A stretch of DNA of 64,000 nucleotides, taken from NCBI GenBank assembly GCA_025517485.1, contig JAOPKB010000012.1:1-64000 (forward strand), given 5' to 3'. Positions 45,000 through 54,688 of the stretch are shown here, piece after piece; positions within the stretch are counted from its first letter, which is position 1, and every line of letters begins with the position of its first letter. The position numbers and the translations under genes are program-made. Under the pieces are notes generated by a model. It was not told the DNA's origin. It saw only the letters and a list, made by a program, of their open reading frames with translations, and ran no database searches. The DNA comes from Natronoglomus mannanivorans (GTDB lineage: Archaea; Halobacteriota; Halobacteria; Halobacteriales; Natrialbaceae).

Positions 45000-45893
45000 A
45001 TGGCGAGCGAGGAACACGAACGACTGGACGCTCCCTTCGCGTTGCCGGCCGACGTCGACGACTGGATCGACGAGGAGGCCGCTCGCCGAGACGAGAGTCG
45101 CGAGGCCGTCTGCCGACGGCTGGTCGCGGCCGTCCACACCACGATGGTTGACGACGGCGAGCAGACCCTGCCAGCGACCGAAACCGACCTCGAGACGCTC
45201 CACGCTCGACTCGACACGCAGCGGTCGGAGTTTACCGACCTGCTCGAGGACGTCCGCGAGCGCGTCGTTCAGGTCAAACGCGAAGCCGATCGGAAGGCAC
45301 CCGCCGCACACGCTCACGACGAGTACGCGACGGCAGACGAACTTCGCGGGGTGCAGGCGTCGCTCGCCGACCTCGAGCGGACGACCCACACCGGGTTCGA
45401 CAACTTCGAGGCGATCCTCGAAGGGATGGTCGACGACCTCGACGAACTCGACGACCGGTCGACGATCCTCGCGAACGCGATCGTCGAGTTACGCGAGCAC
45501 CGACGCGCATGCTCCACCAGAGAACGCCGTCGAGTGGCCGTCGAGGAACTCCAGCTCGCCGCCAACAGACTCGGTGTCAATCGGGCGGCGTGCGAGGAGT
45601 GTGCCTCGGACGTCACGATCAGTCTGCTCACTCGCCCGGAGTGTCCCCACTGCGGGCGTTCGTTCGCTGACGTCGCCACTAAATCCTCGCTGTTCGGCTC
45701 ACACACGCTCGAGACCGGCGAGCCGCCGGCACTCGAGGAGGCGGGTTCCGACGCCGTCGGTGACGAGAACGGAAGCGAGGATGGGGATCGATCCGCCGAA
45801 TCGGCCGACGAGGGAGGACTCGAGTCGATCGCGGATGCCGAGTCGGAGTCCGACTCTGAGGGACTCTCGGAGAGCGAGGGCGACGCCCGATGA
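45000..45893 (+). CDS. Ribbon-helix-helix, coiled-coil, zinc-ribbon protein
   Basis: This 297-residue protein begins with a CopG-like ribbon-helix-helix segment (APFALPADVDDWIDEEAARR). A coiled coil spans about residues 57-150. Near 195-225 a four-Cys zinc ribbon (CEEC ... CPHCG) follows, and the C-terminal 70 residues are Glu/Ser/Asp-rich and disordered. A palindromic CGCTTAAGCG about 25-34 nt before the ATG looks like the TATA region. It overlaps the next gene by ATGA. Likely a DNA-associated or regulatory protein of unknown role. Confidence 0.65.
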   Translation: MASEEHERLDAPFALPADVDDWIDEEAARRDESREAVCRRLVAAVHTTMVDDGEQTLPATETDLETLHARLDTQRSEFTDLLEDVRERVVQVKREADRKAPAAHAHDEYATADELRGVQASLADLERTTHTGFDNFEAILEGMVDDLDELDDRSTILANAIVELREHRRACSTRERRRVAVEELQLAANRLGVNRAACEECASDVTISLLTRPECPHCGRSFADVATKSSLFGSHTLETGEPPALEEAGSDAVGDENGSEDGDRSAESADEGGLESIADAESESDSEGLSESEGDAR

Positions 45894-46414
45894 GTGACGA
45901 CTGCAATTCGAACCTTGACGACGAACCGGACCGGCCAGCCACGACAGAAGCGGCGGACACCGTCGTTTCGTACGACGAGTCCGACGAACCCGCAGGCGGA
46001 CAGCCCGCGGACCGAACCGAGGCACCCCTCGGCGAACTCGCCGCCGCCGTCGGGACTCGAGGATCGGATTCGCCTCGATCCGATGTCGACGCCAGAATCC
46101 ACGACAGAACGGATGGCGCGGCACTCTTCGAACACGAGGACGTCGAGGGGATCGACCGCGACGCACTCTGGGAGCGGGTCCAGCACGGAGAGAACGACAC
46201 GGTCGACGAGCAGTCACGAGCGGACACCGATCGCGAGATCCGCGAGGTCCAGAAACGCGACTACTGTCACGGCTGCGAGCACTTCGAGAACCCGCCTCAC
46301 GTCGGCTGTCGACACGAGGGGACCGACATCCTCGAGTTCCCCACCCTCGAGACCGTCCGGGTTGCCGATTGTCCGGTCGTCCTCGAAGAAGAGACGCTCG
46401 AGGATCGTCGGTAA
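45890..46414 (+). CDS. Acidic zinc-site protein, partner of 45000-45893
   Basis: This 174-residue protein has an N-terminal disordered acidic part. A C-terminal Cys/His site (YCHGCEHFENPPHVGCRHEG ... RVADCPVV) probably holds zinc. It overlaps the stop of the preceding gene by ATGA, so the two are co-translated and probably work together. No known family recognised. Confidence 0.65.
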   Translation: MSDDCNSNLDDEPDRPATTEAADTVVSYDESDEPAGGQPADRTEAPLGELAAAVGTRGSDSPRSDVDARIHDRTDGAALFEHEDVEGIDRDALWERVQHGENDTVDEQSRADTDREIREVQKRDYCHGCEHFENPPHVGCRHEGTDILEFPTLETVRVADCPVVLEEETLEDRR

Positions 46415-46507
46415 CGGGGAGTAGTGATGTGGGCCGATCTGTGAACTGCCGCCAACCGTCAACCGTCAGCCGGGTACTTTTCAGGGGTGACTCCGTAGGG
46501 TCGCTGT

Positions 46508-46837
46508 ATGCAGTTCTGTGACGACTGCGGTTCGATGATGAAAGCCGATGGCGATCGGATGGTCTGTACGAACGCGGACTGTGGGGCCGCGAGCGAACGC
46601 GACCGCGAGCGCGAAGCCGAGTTCGTCACGACTGACGAACAGACGTTCGACGACGTCATCGAATCGAGCGAGGAGGCGAACTTCGAGGGGAAACCGAAGT
46701 CGACCGACGTTCGGTGTGACAAGTGCGGAAACACGGAGGCGTGGTACACGATCAAGCAAACCGGCGCGGCCGACGAGGCGCCGACGCGGTTCTTCAAGTG
46801 TACGGAGTGTGGGGCTCGCTGGCGCGAGTATAATTGA
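46508..46837 (+). CDS. tfs: Transcription factor S (TFIIS/Rpb9-like)
   Basis: This 109-residue protein has two zinc ribbons: CDDCGSMMKADGDRMVC plus Cys at the N-terminus, and CDKCGNTEAWYTIKQTGAADE with CTECGARWREY at the C-terminus. The acidic DE pair (AADEAPT) that reaches the RNA polymerase active site is present, so transcript cleavage activity is expected. It rescues stalled RNA polymerase. Confidence 0.92.
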   Translation: MQFCDDCGSMMKADGDRMVCTNADCGAASERDREREAEFVTTDEQTFDDVIESSEEANFEGKPKSTDVRCDKCGNTEAWYTIKQTGAADEAPTRFFKCTECGARWREYN

Positions 46838-46959
46838 CGATTCGACACTTTATCTCTCTCGTCCCCCTCCCTCCAACAAAACCTTCACGGAAAACAATGA
46901 GCGCGGCAAACATTCGTAATGTACGGGGCTTTTTGGATTGGGGTGCGTAGCTACCAGGT

Positions 46960-49650
46960 ATGGAACTGCATAACAGGGAGGTGCGTCAAGACGTCCGAGA
47001 ACTCGGGGCCCTTCTCGGGGACGTACTGGAAGCCCAGACCTCTCGACGAGCGTTCGAAACTGTCGAGTCCTGTCGAACCGCTGCGATCGACTACCGTGCA
47101 GGCGAACTCGAGTCCCGAACACCGCTCTCGAACGAACTCGAGGGACTCTCGCCACACCTCCAGCGAACCGTCGCACGCGCGTTCACGACGTACTTCGAGC
47201 TCATCAACCTCGCCGAAGAGCGCGAGCGCGTGCGGTCGATCCGTCAGGACTCCCAGGACGGGACCCTCGACGACAGCCTCGAGACCGCTGCCGAGGAACT
47301 CGCCGAGGCCGACGTCGATACCGTCGAGGAGATTCTCGACGACGTGCTCATCGAGCCGACGTTTACGGCCCACCCGACCGAAGCCCGCCGGAAGACCGTC
47401 AAGGCAAAGCTCCGATCGGTGTCGAACCACCTCGAGACTCTCGACGAGCGACTGTTGACCGACAAGGAGTCCGAACAGATCTGGCGTGACCTCGATGCCG
47501 AGGTCACGAGCCTCTGGCAGACCCCACAGGTCCGCAAGCGCCAGCCCGAACCCGAGGACGAGGCCCGGAACGTCCAGTGGTACCTCGAGAACACCCTCTT
47601 CGACGTCGTCGGCGAGGTGTACGACGAACTCGCCGACGCCCTCGACGACGAACTCGAGGCCACGCTCGACGTCCCCAAACTGTTCGAGTTCCGCTCGTGG
47701 GCCGGCAGCGACCGCGACGGCAACCCGTTCGTCACGCCCGACGTGACGGCGAACACCTTAGAGCGCCAGCGCGACGTCGTCCTCGAGCGCTACCGCGTCC
47801 AGCTCAAGCGGCTCTCGGGCGTTCTCAGTCAGGACGGCAGTCGCATCGAGGCCGGGACGGAGTTCGAAGCCTCACTCGAGGACGACCGCGAACTGCTGCC
47901 GGGAAGCGCCCGAACCGCCGAAGAACGGTATCCGGGCGAACCCTACCGCCAGAAGCTCAAGTTCATGCGCGAACGCCTCCAGCGGGTCGGCGACGTCCGT
48001 CCCGGCGGCTACGACAGCGCGGAGGAACTCCACGAAGACCTGGACGTCATCGCGACCAGTCTGCGCAACAACGACGGGGCGTCGGTCGTCGAAGCGCACG
48101 TCGATCCGCTGCGCCGACAGGTCGCGACGTTCGGCTTCTCGCTGGCCAGCCTCGACCTGCGCGACCACCGCCAGAAACACACGGACGCGATCAGCGAGGC
48201 TCTCGCACGCGACGGTATCGACTACGATTCCCTCGACGAGGACGAACGCGTCGAGTTGCTCACCGACGCCGTCCTCCAGGACGAACAGGTCATCGACCTC
48301 TCGGACACCGAGGGACTCTCCGAGGAGTCGACACGCGTCCTGACGCTGTTCGACAGCCTCGCGGGCTGGCAGGACGAGTACGGCGTCGAGGCCATCGACA
48401 CCTACTGTATCTCGATGACCGACGAACCGAGCCACGTCCTCGAGGTCCTCTTCCTGGCCGACCAGTCCGGTATCATCTCCCTGCCCGAACACTGCGGGAT
48501 CGACATCGTCCCGCTGCTCGAGACCGAGTACGCCCTCTCCGGTGCCCGCCGAATCATGGGCACCCTCTACGAGAACGAGGCCTACAGTCAGGCGCTGTCG
48601 GCCCGCGGGAAGACCCAGGAGATCATGCTGGGGTACTCGGACTCGAACAAGGAGAACGGCTTCCTCGCAGCCAACTGGTCGCTGTACAAGAATCAGCTCC
48701 AGTTGGCCGAGATCTGTGACGACTACGACGTGACGATGCGGCTGTTCCACGGCCGCGGTGGCTCTATCTCCCGCGGCGGCGGCCCGATGGGCGAAGCGCT
48801 GCTGGCGCTTCCCAACAGCACGATCACCGGGCAGGTCAAGTTCACCGAGCAAGGAGAGGCGATCGCCGAGAAGTACGGCAATCCCCGCATCGCCGAGCGC
48901 AACATCGAACAGATGCTCAACGCGCAACTGCGCGCTCGCTCGCAAGCTATCGAACAGCCGACCGAAGAGATCGAAGACGAGTGGAGCGACGCCATGGATA
49001 CGATGGCCGACGCCGCCCGTCAGGAGTACCGCGACCTGCTCGACAGCGAGGGCTTCGTCCGGTACTTCGAGCAGGCGACGCCGATCACCGTCATCGAAGA
49101 CCTCGACCTTGGCTCCCGGCCCGCCTCGCGGTCCGGCGAGCGCACCGTCGAGGACCTCCGGGCGATCCCGTGGGTGTTCTCCTGGACCCAGTCGCGGTGC
49201 ATCCTACCCGGCTGGTACGCCATCGCCGCCGGCATCGACGCCTACCTCGAGGACGGCGGCGACGTCGAGACCCTCCAGGAGATGTACGAGGAGTGGCCGT
49301 TCTTCCAGACGACGCTGGACAACGCGGCGCTCTCGCTCTCCCGGACCGAACTCGAGATCGCCGAGGAGTACGCCGACCTCGCCGACGAAGACCTTCGCGA
49401 GAAGTTCTTCCCACGGATCACCGACGAGTACGACCGAACCGCCGAGCTGGTGACGACGATCGGCCAGCGCGACGACCTCCACACCCGCGACTGGCTGGGT
49501 GAAAATCTGGAGCGACGGAATCCGTACGTCGATCCGTTGAACCTGCTGCAGACGCACCTGCTCGACCGTACCCACCGGACCGAAGTCGAAGAACGGACGC
49601 TTCGGCTGACGGTCAAAGGGATCGCTGCCGGGATGAAAAACACCGGATAG
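46960..49650 (+). CDS. ppc: Phosphoenolpyruvate carboxylase, bacterial type
   Basis: This 896-residue protein has the standard motifs: FTAHPTEARRKT, LGYSDSNKENGF, FHGRGGSISRGGGP, GQVKFTEQGEAIAEKY, the AIPWVFSWTQSR segment and the C-terminal GIAAGMKNTG. It fixes bicarbonate on PEP to make oxaloacetate, feeding the TCA cycle. Length and motifs match bacterial PEPC rather than the short archaeal type, which haloarchaea are known to have acquired. The 3' flank contains a hexanucleotide-type repeat. Confidence 0.96.
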   Translation: MELHNREVRQDVRELGALLGDVLEAQTSRRAFETVESCRTAAIDYRAGELESRTPLSNELEGLSPHLQRTVARAFTTYFELINLAEERERVRSIRQDSQDGTLDDSLETAAEELAEADVDTVEEILDDVLIEPTFTAHPTEARRKTVKAKLRSVSNHLETLDERLLTDKESEQIWRDLDAEVTSLWQTPQVRKRQPEPEDEARNVQWYLENTLFDVVGEVYDELADALDDELEATLDVPKLFEFRSWAGSDRDGNPFVTPDVTANTLERQRDVVLERYRVQLKRLSGVLSQDGSRIEAGTEFEASLEDDRELLPGSARTAEERYPGEPYRQKLKFMRERLQRVGDVRPGGYDSAEELHEDLDVIATSLRNNDGASVVEAHVDPLRRQVATFGFSLASLDLRDHRQKHTDAISEALARDGIDYDSLDEDERVELLTDAVLQDEQVIDLSDTEGLSEESTRVLTLFDSLAGWQDEYGVEAIDTYCISMTDEPSHVLEVLFLADQSGIISLPEHCGIDIVPLLETEYALSGARRIMGTLYENEAYSQALSARGKTQEIMLGYSDSNKENGFLAANWSLYKNQLQLAEICDDYDVTMRLFHGRGGSISRGGGPMGEALLALPNSTITGQVKFTEQGEAIAEKYGNPRIAERNIEQMLNAQLRARSQAIEQPTEEIEDEWSDAMDTMADAARQEYRDLLDSEGFVRYFEQATPITVIEDLDLGSRPASRSGERTVEDLRAIPWVFSWTQSRCILPGWYAIAAGIDAYLEDGGDVETLQEMYEEWPFFQTTLDNAALSLSRTELEIAEEYADLADEDLREKFFPRITDEYDRTAELVTTIGQRDDLHTRDWLGENLERRNPYVDPLNLLQTHLLDRTHRTEVEERTLRLTVKGIAAGMKNTG

Positions 49651-49756
49651 GGATCGCCGGCGCCGGGTCGTCGGCGGAGCCCGTTCTTTTTGCGGTCAGG
49701 CCGAATCCGTCGTCGAACCTCGAGTTCAGCGGTGACTCGGTCTCGTGGTGGCGAAA

Positions 49757-49805
49757 GCGTGAACGTGAACGTGAACGTGAGTGTAAGTGTAAGTACGAAT
49801 GTGAG
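49757..49805 (+). repeat. Degenerate GTGAAC/GTGAGT hexanucleotide repeat
   Basis: Runs of CGTGAA, then GTGAGT/GTAAGT, occupy the intergenic space after ppc. Similar short runs lie at 38625-38651 (GAGTAC type), 24787-24813 (CCCCAT type) and 56955-56997 (GTGTCG type). Replication slippage is the likely origin. Confidence 0.7.
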
Positions 49806-49830
49806 TTCGACAGACGTATCTTCGATCCGG

Positions 49831-50154
49831 TCAGTTTTCGTCGGTTCCGGCGTCTGCTTCGGTACCACCGTCGGTCGAACTGGCCTGTTCCTGCCCTCCT
49901 CGCTCGCGCTCGTTCGTCCCGTCTTCGCGCTCGTCGCGATATCCCTCGAGCGTCCACACGACGATCTGGAAGACGACGGCGAGCCACCCCAGCCCCACGA
50001 GAGCAGCGAGTGTCATCGCTGGATCGACGCCGCTTACGAACGAGAGAACGAAGACGACGGCGGCGACCGCAACTGCGAGAAGTCCCCACTCGAGTGGGCT
50101 ATCGCCGTCGACCGGCACGTCTGCAATGCGAGTCACGATTCGATGTCGTCCCAT
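49831..50154 (-). CDS. Small membrane protein downstream of moxR
   Basis: ATG 50154 gives 107 residues, beginning MGRHRIVTRIADVPVDG. Two membrane segments (about residues 23-45 and 48-70) precede a charged tail (EGYRDEREDGTNERERGG). It lies 26 bp after the MoxR gene on the same strand, in the place where accessory membrane proteins of MoxR systems often sit. Function unknown. Confidence 0.6.
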   Translation of the reverse strand: MGRHRIVTRIADVPVDGDSPLEWGLLAVAVAAVVFVLSFVSGVDPAMTLAALVGLGWLAVVFQIVVWTLEGYRDEREDGTNERERGGQEQASSTDGGTEADAGTDEN

Positions 50155-50180
50155 TGTCAATCTGAGGTTATAGCGTGGTC

Positions 50181-51131
50181 TCAGTCGATCGTCGGCACCG
50201 GAACGGACTCGAGGACGGTATCGACGATCTGTGCCTTCGAGACGTTGTTGACCGTCGCGTCGGGGGTGAGGACCAGCCGGTGGGCGAACACCGGGTGGGC
50301 GACGCGCTTGATGTCGTCGGGGGTGACGTACTCTCGGCCGACGATGGTGGCGTAAGCGCGTGCGGCCTCGAACAATCGCTGGGTGCCACGCGGGGAGACG
50401 CCGACCTCGACCCGGCCGTCGTTTCGTGTCTCGCGAGCGAGCGTGACGACGTACTCGACGAGGTCGTCGTCAACCCGGATCGTCTCCGGAACCTCACGGA
50501 GTTGGACGACGTGTTCGGGTTCGAAGACGGTGTCGACGGAGGGGCTCATCTCGTCGCGAGCGCGCCGCCGGTTGATCAGTTCGATCTCGCCAGCCTCGTC
50601 GGGGTAGCCCATCGAGGTCTTGACGAGGAAGCGATCGACCTGCGCTTCGGGCAGCGGGAAGGTCCCCTCCTGTTCGACGGGGTTCTGGGTCGCGATGACG
50701 AAGAAGGGTTGTGGGAGTTGGCGGGTCTCGCCGTCGACTGTCACCTGCCCCTCTTCCATGGCCTCGAGCAGTGCAGCCTGGGTCTTCGGCGGCGCGCGGT
50801 TGATCTCGTCGGCCAGCACGATGTTCGCGAAGATCGGCCCCTCGTTGAACTCGAACTGCCGCTCTTGCTCGTTGAACACGTGCGTGCCGGTCACGTCGGA
50901 GGGCAGCAGGTCGGGCGTGAACTGGATCCGCGAGAACGAGAGACCGAGGGCGGTGGCGACGCTACGTGCGGTGAGCGTCTTCCCGGTCCCGGGGACGTCC
51001 TCGAGGAGAACGTGGCCGCGACCGACGACACCCAAGAGGACCGTCTCGAGAAACTCGCGCTCACAGATGACGGCGCCACCGATTTCGTCGAGGACGGTTT
51101 TGCACTCGTTGCTCGCCTGGGTTACGTCCAT
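50181..51131 (-). CDS. MoxR family AAA+ ATPase
   Basis: ATG 51131 (MDVTQASNECKTVLDEIGG) gives 316 residues; GTG-type starts upstream are less likely. It has Walker A LEDVPGTGKT, Walker B NIVLADEINRAPPKTQAALLEAMEEG, FVIATQNPVEQEGTF and the VSPRGTQRLFEAARA sensor region. MoxR ATPases act as chaperones that insert metal cofactors or mature von Willebrand-domain proteins. A companion DUF58 or VWA gene is not seen here. Confidence 0.88.
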   Translation of the reverse strand: MDVTQASNECKTVLDEIGGAVICEREFLETVLLGVVGRGHVLLEDVPGTGKTLTARSVATALGLSFSRIQFTPDLLPSDVTGTHVFNEQERQFEFNEGPIFANIVLADEINRAPPKTQAALLEAMEEGQVTVDGETRQLPQPFFVIATQNPVEQEGTFPLPEAQVDRFLVKTSMGYPDEAGEIELINRRRARDEMSPSVDTVFEPEHVVQLREVPETIRVDDDLVEYVVTLARETRNDGRVEVGVSPRGTQRLFEAARAYATIVGREYVTPDDIKRVAHPVFAHRLVLTPDATVNNVSKAQIVDTVLESVPVPTID

Positions 51132-51290
51132 GCTGAGGTGCTCTCTCTGCCGGTCCATATGTCTTCTGCTCCGTTGTCACTTCCGAGCGGTCGTCGACGG
51201 GTCCTCGAGGTCGGATGAGGGCGTGGACCGTTCACACGCGAAGAAAGAAACCGAAACGGCTAAAATCGTCACCCGGTTAGGTGTGAGTGA

Positions 51291-51375
51291 GCCGAGATAG
51301 CCTAGCCCGGCCAAGGCGGTAGATTCGAAATCTACTGTCCTCACGGACTCGGGAGTTCAAATCTCCCTCTCGGCG
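51291..51375 (+). tRNA. tRNA-Ser (anticodon CGA)
   Basis: The 85-nt gene folds as a class II tRNA. The acceptor stem pairs GCCGAGA with TCTCGGC, discriminator G follows at 51375, and no CCA is encoded. Anticodon stem GTAGA/TCTAC at 51319-51335 frames the loop TTCGAAA with CGA at 51326-51328, which reads UCG codons. A long variable arm follows (TGTCC...GGACTC), and the T-arm is GGGAG-TTCAAAT-CTCCC. An AT-rich stretch (TAAAAT near 51261) is about 30 nt upstream and may be its promoter. Confidence 0.95.
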
Positions 51376-51668
51376 TTCTCCGACGACAACGATCCCGAGC
51401 GAAGCGGGCGGGTCGTCACGACACGCACCTCGGATGGTTCGCTTTCGAGAGACGAGTTCTGGTGTGACCGACGACAGTGAGCGACGCCAGAGCGTCCACC
51501 GTTCGACCGTGTCAGATCGGACCTGACGGCGGTGAGAGAACGAGAACCGACGGGTCACGCGAGACTCGAGTTCGGCGACCGACGGGGTCTAACGCCTGTG
51601 TACCGGCCGGTTCCGACGACGCAGAACTGATCACTGTCCGACACGTCGAGCCCGAAACCGTGGAACGC
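51376..51668 (+). other. Intergenic region after tRNA-Ser, no gene seen
   Basis: These 293 bases hold no convincing reading frame, RNA or repeat. The downstream gene's 3' end begins at 51669. Confidence 0.45.
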
Positions 51669-51947
51669 TCACTCGAAGATCCGCTCTTTCTCGCGGCTGT
51701 CCGAACTCGAACTCGAGCGGGATCGAGACGAACTGGTGCGCGACCGGGAGCGTGGACCAGATCCACCGCGGAGTTTCGTGAACGCGATGTACACGAGGTA
51801 CAACAGGAGTGCGAGCACGGCCAGCGTCACGACCGTCGAGACGATCCACGAGACGATCCCGAAGATGATGGTCACGATCTCGAGGAGGATCCAGAGGCCG
51901 ATGAGGGCCAGTACGGCCAGTCCGCCGACTCGAAGCCAGTTTGCCAT
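51669..51947 (-). CDS. Small membrane protein with Ser/Arg tail
   Basis: ATG 51947 (MANWLRVGGLAVLAL) gives 92 residues. Two long membrane segments (about 7-27 and 32-54) precede a hydrophilic Arg/Ser tail that ends EKERIFE. The tail basic run ([20 protein letters not shown]) is unusual for the acidic proteome. Function unknown; common in haloarchaea by appearance. Confidence 0.6.
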   Translation of the reverse strand: MANWLRVGGLAVLALIGLWILLEIVTIIFGIVSWIVSTVVTLAVLALLLYLVYIAFTKLRGGSGPRSRSRTSSSRSRSSSSSDSREKERIFE

Positions 51948-52110
51948 ACGAGTTTGTTGTTGGGCAAACCACATTAACCTTCACTATTCGTCCGCTGACA
52001 TCGGTCAGGGCTGTCGCCTATCGTTCGCTGACATCGATCGCTGTCACGACGTGATCCAGTCTGCCGGTGGAACTCGTCGCATTCATACTGATCCCTCCGA
52101 AGACACGAGT

Positions 52111-52308
52111 ATGGAGTTCCGTCAACGGCTCGTCGTCGCCTGTCTCTGGACCGCTGTCGCCGTCGTCCTCGGGCTCACGCTCGAGCCGGCACTGCCATCG
52201 ACACTGGACCAGGTCGCTCGGCTGTTCGTCGTCGCTCTCGCGCTCTTTCTGGCGGCAGTGTATCTACTCGATCCGAAGGGGCTGATCAGTGAGCGAGGGT
52301 TTCACTGA
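52111..52308 (+). CDS. Small membrane protein, 65 residues
   Basis: MEFRQRLVVACLWTAVAVVL plus a second hydrophobic segment (LFVVALALFLAAVYLL). It ends DPKGLISERGFH. Only two helices and no known motif are seen. It converges with leuA, 38 bp away. I accept it because the reading frame is clean with a good ATG and typical haloarchaeal small membrane protein shape. Confidence 0.5.
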   Translation: MEFRQRLVVACLWTAVAVVLGLTLEPALPSTLDQVARLFVVALALFLAAVYLLDPKGLISERGFH

Positions 52309-52346
52309 CCGTTCAGAATCGCCATTGTCGAACGACGCCGGCCGTT

Positions 52347-53870
52347 TCAGTCGTCGGCCAGCGTCCGCGCCGCTTTCTCGTCGGTCAACAATCGATCGAG
52401 CGCGTCGACCATCGCGGTCACGCTCGCGCGAGTGATGTCGGCCTCGCTGCGGGCGACGCTCACCGTTCGGTCGTCGCGGCTCATCGTCACCTCGACGGTG
52501 ACGACGGCGTCGGTGCCGCCGGTGATGGCGTCGACGTGGAAAGCCTCGAGTTGGGCCTCGCCCGCCGGACCGAGGGCCTCTCGGACCGCCGAGACCGCGG
52601 CATCGACCGGTCCGGAGCCGGTCCCGGCCGCGACGCGTTCCTCGCCGGCGACGTCCAGTCTGACGCTCGCCGTCGGCACGGGTCCGCCGCTGGTCGCGTT
52701 GAGATCGAGTAACTCGACCGTCCGCTCGTGGTCGTCGCCGGTGACGTCCTCCGCGACGGCGAGGAGGTCCGCGTCGGTGACCCGACGACCGCGGTCGCCC
52801 AGTTCCGTCACTCGTTTGGCGATTTCGCCGACCTCCTCGTCGGAGGCCGCGAAGTCGTGCTCCTCGAGTGCGGCTCGGACGCCCGCGCGACCGGTGTGTT
52901 TCCCGAGAGCGAGGCGACGCTCTCGGCCCACGGTTTCGGGCGCGTAGGGCTCGTACATCTTGTCGTCTTTGAGCGTCCCGTCGGTGTGGATCCCACTCTC
53001 GTGAGTGAAGGCGTTCTCGCCGATGACGGCCTTGTTCGGCGCGAGCTGGATGCCCGTCGTCCGCGAGACGATCTGGGCGAGGTCGTACAGCTGATCGAGT
53101 TCGACCGTCTCGACGTCGTAGACGTGCGAGAGTGCGATCGCGACCTCCTCCAGAGCGACGTTGCCGGCGCGTTCGCCCAGCCCGTTGACGGTGCAGTGGA
53201 CGAGGTCCGCACCCGCCGAAATCGCGGCGAGGGCGTTCGTGACGCCCAGTCCGAGGTCGTCGTGGGTGTGGGCGCTGACGGGGCCGAGCTCCGCTAACCG
53301 GGAGACGGCCTCGTAGGTGTGTTCGGGACCGGTGTGGCCGACCGTGTCGGCGAAACAGACCCGGTCGGCGCCGGCCTCGAGTGCGGTACCCATGAGTTCC
53401 TCGAGGTAGTCGAGGTCGGCGCGGGAGCCGTCCTCACCGATGACTTCGACCCAGAGGTCCTCGTCTTTGGCGTACTCGACGAGGTCGGCGGTCTTCTCGC
53501 GGATCTCCTCGCGGGTGCTGCCGACCTTGCTCTCGACGTGGCGATCGCTCGCCGGAACGACGAGGTGGATGCCGTCGACCTCGCACTCGAGTGCGAGGTC
53601 GATGTCGCCTTTGATCCCGCGACAGAAACTCGTCACGCGGGCGTCGAGGTCGAGGTCGGTCACGCGGGAGATCGCCTGGCGCTCGCCGGCGCCGGTGCAG
53701 GCGCTGCCGGCCTCGATGACGGAGACGCCGGCGCGTTCTAGGGCCTGGGCGATCTCGACTTTCTCGTCGGGCGAGAGCGAGACGCCGGGGGCCTGTTCGC
53801 CGTCGCGGAGCGTCGTGTCGAGAAGTTCCACGGTTCGATCGTCGGAGACGAATGGGTCGCGACCAATCAT
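52347..53870 (-). CDS. 2-isopropylmalate/(R)-citramalate synthase family
   Basis: This 507-residue protein (ATG 53870, MIGRDPFVSDDRTVELL) has the DRE-TIM lyase motif LDTTLRDGEQAPGVS, SAHTHDDLGLGVTNALAA and HESGIHTDGTLKDDK. The C-terminal 130 residues form a LeuA allosteric domain. It condenses acetyl-CoA with 2-oxoisovalerate (leucine) or pyruvate (isoleucine via citramalate). Sequence alone does not choose between leuA and cimA; haloarchaea have one of each. A GTG at 53906 is the alternative start. Confidence 0.85.
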   Translation of the reverse strand: MIGRDPFVSDDRTVELLDTTLRDGEQAPGVSLSPDEKVEIAQALERAGVSVIEAGSACTGAGERQAISRVTDLDLDARVTSFCRGIKGDIDLALECEVDGIHLVVPASDRHVESKVGSTREEIREKTADLVEYAKDEDLWVEVIGEDGSRADLDYLEELMGTALEAGADRVCFADTVGHTGPEHTYEAVSRLAELGPVSAHTHDDLGLGVTNALAAISAGADLVHCTVNGLGERAGNVALEEVAIALSHVYDVETVELDQLYDLAQIVSRTTGIQLAPNKAVIGENAFTHESGIHTDGTLKDDKMYEPYAPETVGRERRLALGKHTGRAGVRAALEEHDFAASDEEVGEIAKRVTELGDRGRRVTDADLLAVAEDVTGDDHERTVELLDLNATSGGPVPTASVRLDVAGEERVAAGTGSGPVDAAVSAVREALGPAGEAQLEAFHVDAITGGTDAVVTVEVTMSRDDRTVSVARSEADITRASVTAMVDALDRLLTDEKAARTLADD

Positions 53871-54106
53871 GAAGGGAGTAAGAGTGTCATTACCGTCGAA
53901 TTTCACGGCCAGCCGCCTTGCGGCGACTTCCTCTATCCTCCACAGCGGGCGTATCTCGTGCCATGTGTGGTCCTATCCAGCGCCGGCCGAGGCTTAATTG
54001 TGCCGGTTGTCGAAAACCTTTCCACTAGTGGAAGAGAGTGTCTCGCAAGGAAGAGAGTACGAGACGGCGGGCAAAGAACTAACGACGAATCCGTGGAGGG
54101 TCGACT

Positions 54107-54655
54107 ATGAAGGAACTCCGACGATCGCTTCGTGACGCGCCGGTCGTCAGCCGCGACGGCTACGAGTACTTCGTCCACGGCGTCACCGACGGTATCCCGC
54201 CGATGGAGCCGGCCGTACTTCGAGAGATTGCAGCGGAAATCGCGGACGCCGTCGACCTCGAGTCCGTCGACACGCTCGTCGCCCCCGAAGCGATGGGAAT
54301 CCACCACGTGACGGCGCTGGCCCTCGAGACCGACCTGCCGTTCGTCGTCGTCCGCAAGCGCGCGTACGGGTTTCCCGACGAGGTCCCGATCCACCAGGAG
54401 ACCGCCTACGGCGAGAGTGAGTTGTACGTCAACGGGCTCGAGGCCGGTGACCGCGTCGTGCTCGTCGACGACGTCCTCTCCTCGGGCGGGACGATCAGGG
54501 CCGTCTGTGCCGGTCTCGAGGAAGCCGGCGTCGACCTCGAAGCGTGTGTCGTCGTGCTCCGGCGAACGGATACCGATCCGGGTGAGCTCCCAGTCGAGGT
54601 GACGAATCTGCTGGACGTTCGCGTCGAGAACGGAGAAGTCGTCGTCGAAGACTGA
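54107..54655 (+). CDS. Purine phosphoribosyltransferase (HGPRT-like)
   Basis: This 182-residue type I PRT has the PRPP loop VVLVDDVLSSGGTIRAV, the flexible-loop region KRAYGFPDEVP and the GLEAGDRVVLV entry strand. It matches the haloarchaeal 'HGPRTase-like' proteins of adenine/hypoxanthine salvage. Base specificity is not settled by sequence. It is followed convergently by a DUF192 gene. Confidence 0.85.
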   Translation: MKELRRSLRDAPVVSRDGYEYFVHGVTDGIPPMEPAVLREIAAEIADAVDLESVDTLVAPEAMGIHHVTALALETDLPFVVVRKRAYGFPDEVPIHQETAYGESELYVNGLEAGDRVVLVDDVLSSGGTIRAVCAGLEEAGVDLEACVVVLRRTDTDPGELPVEVTNLLDVRVENGEVVVED

Positions 54656-54688
54656 TGGTAGGAGAGTCGGGGATCGTCGGCCGTCCCG

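Noticed and set aside
49757..49805. Tandem repeats as a possible CRISPR array
   Set aside because: Units are 6 bp, contiguous, with no spacers and no cas genes nearby.
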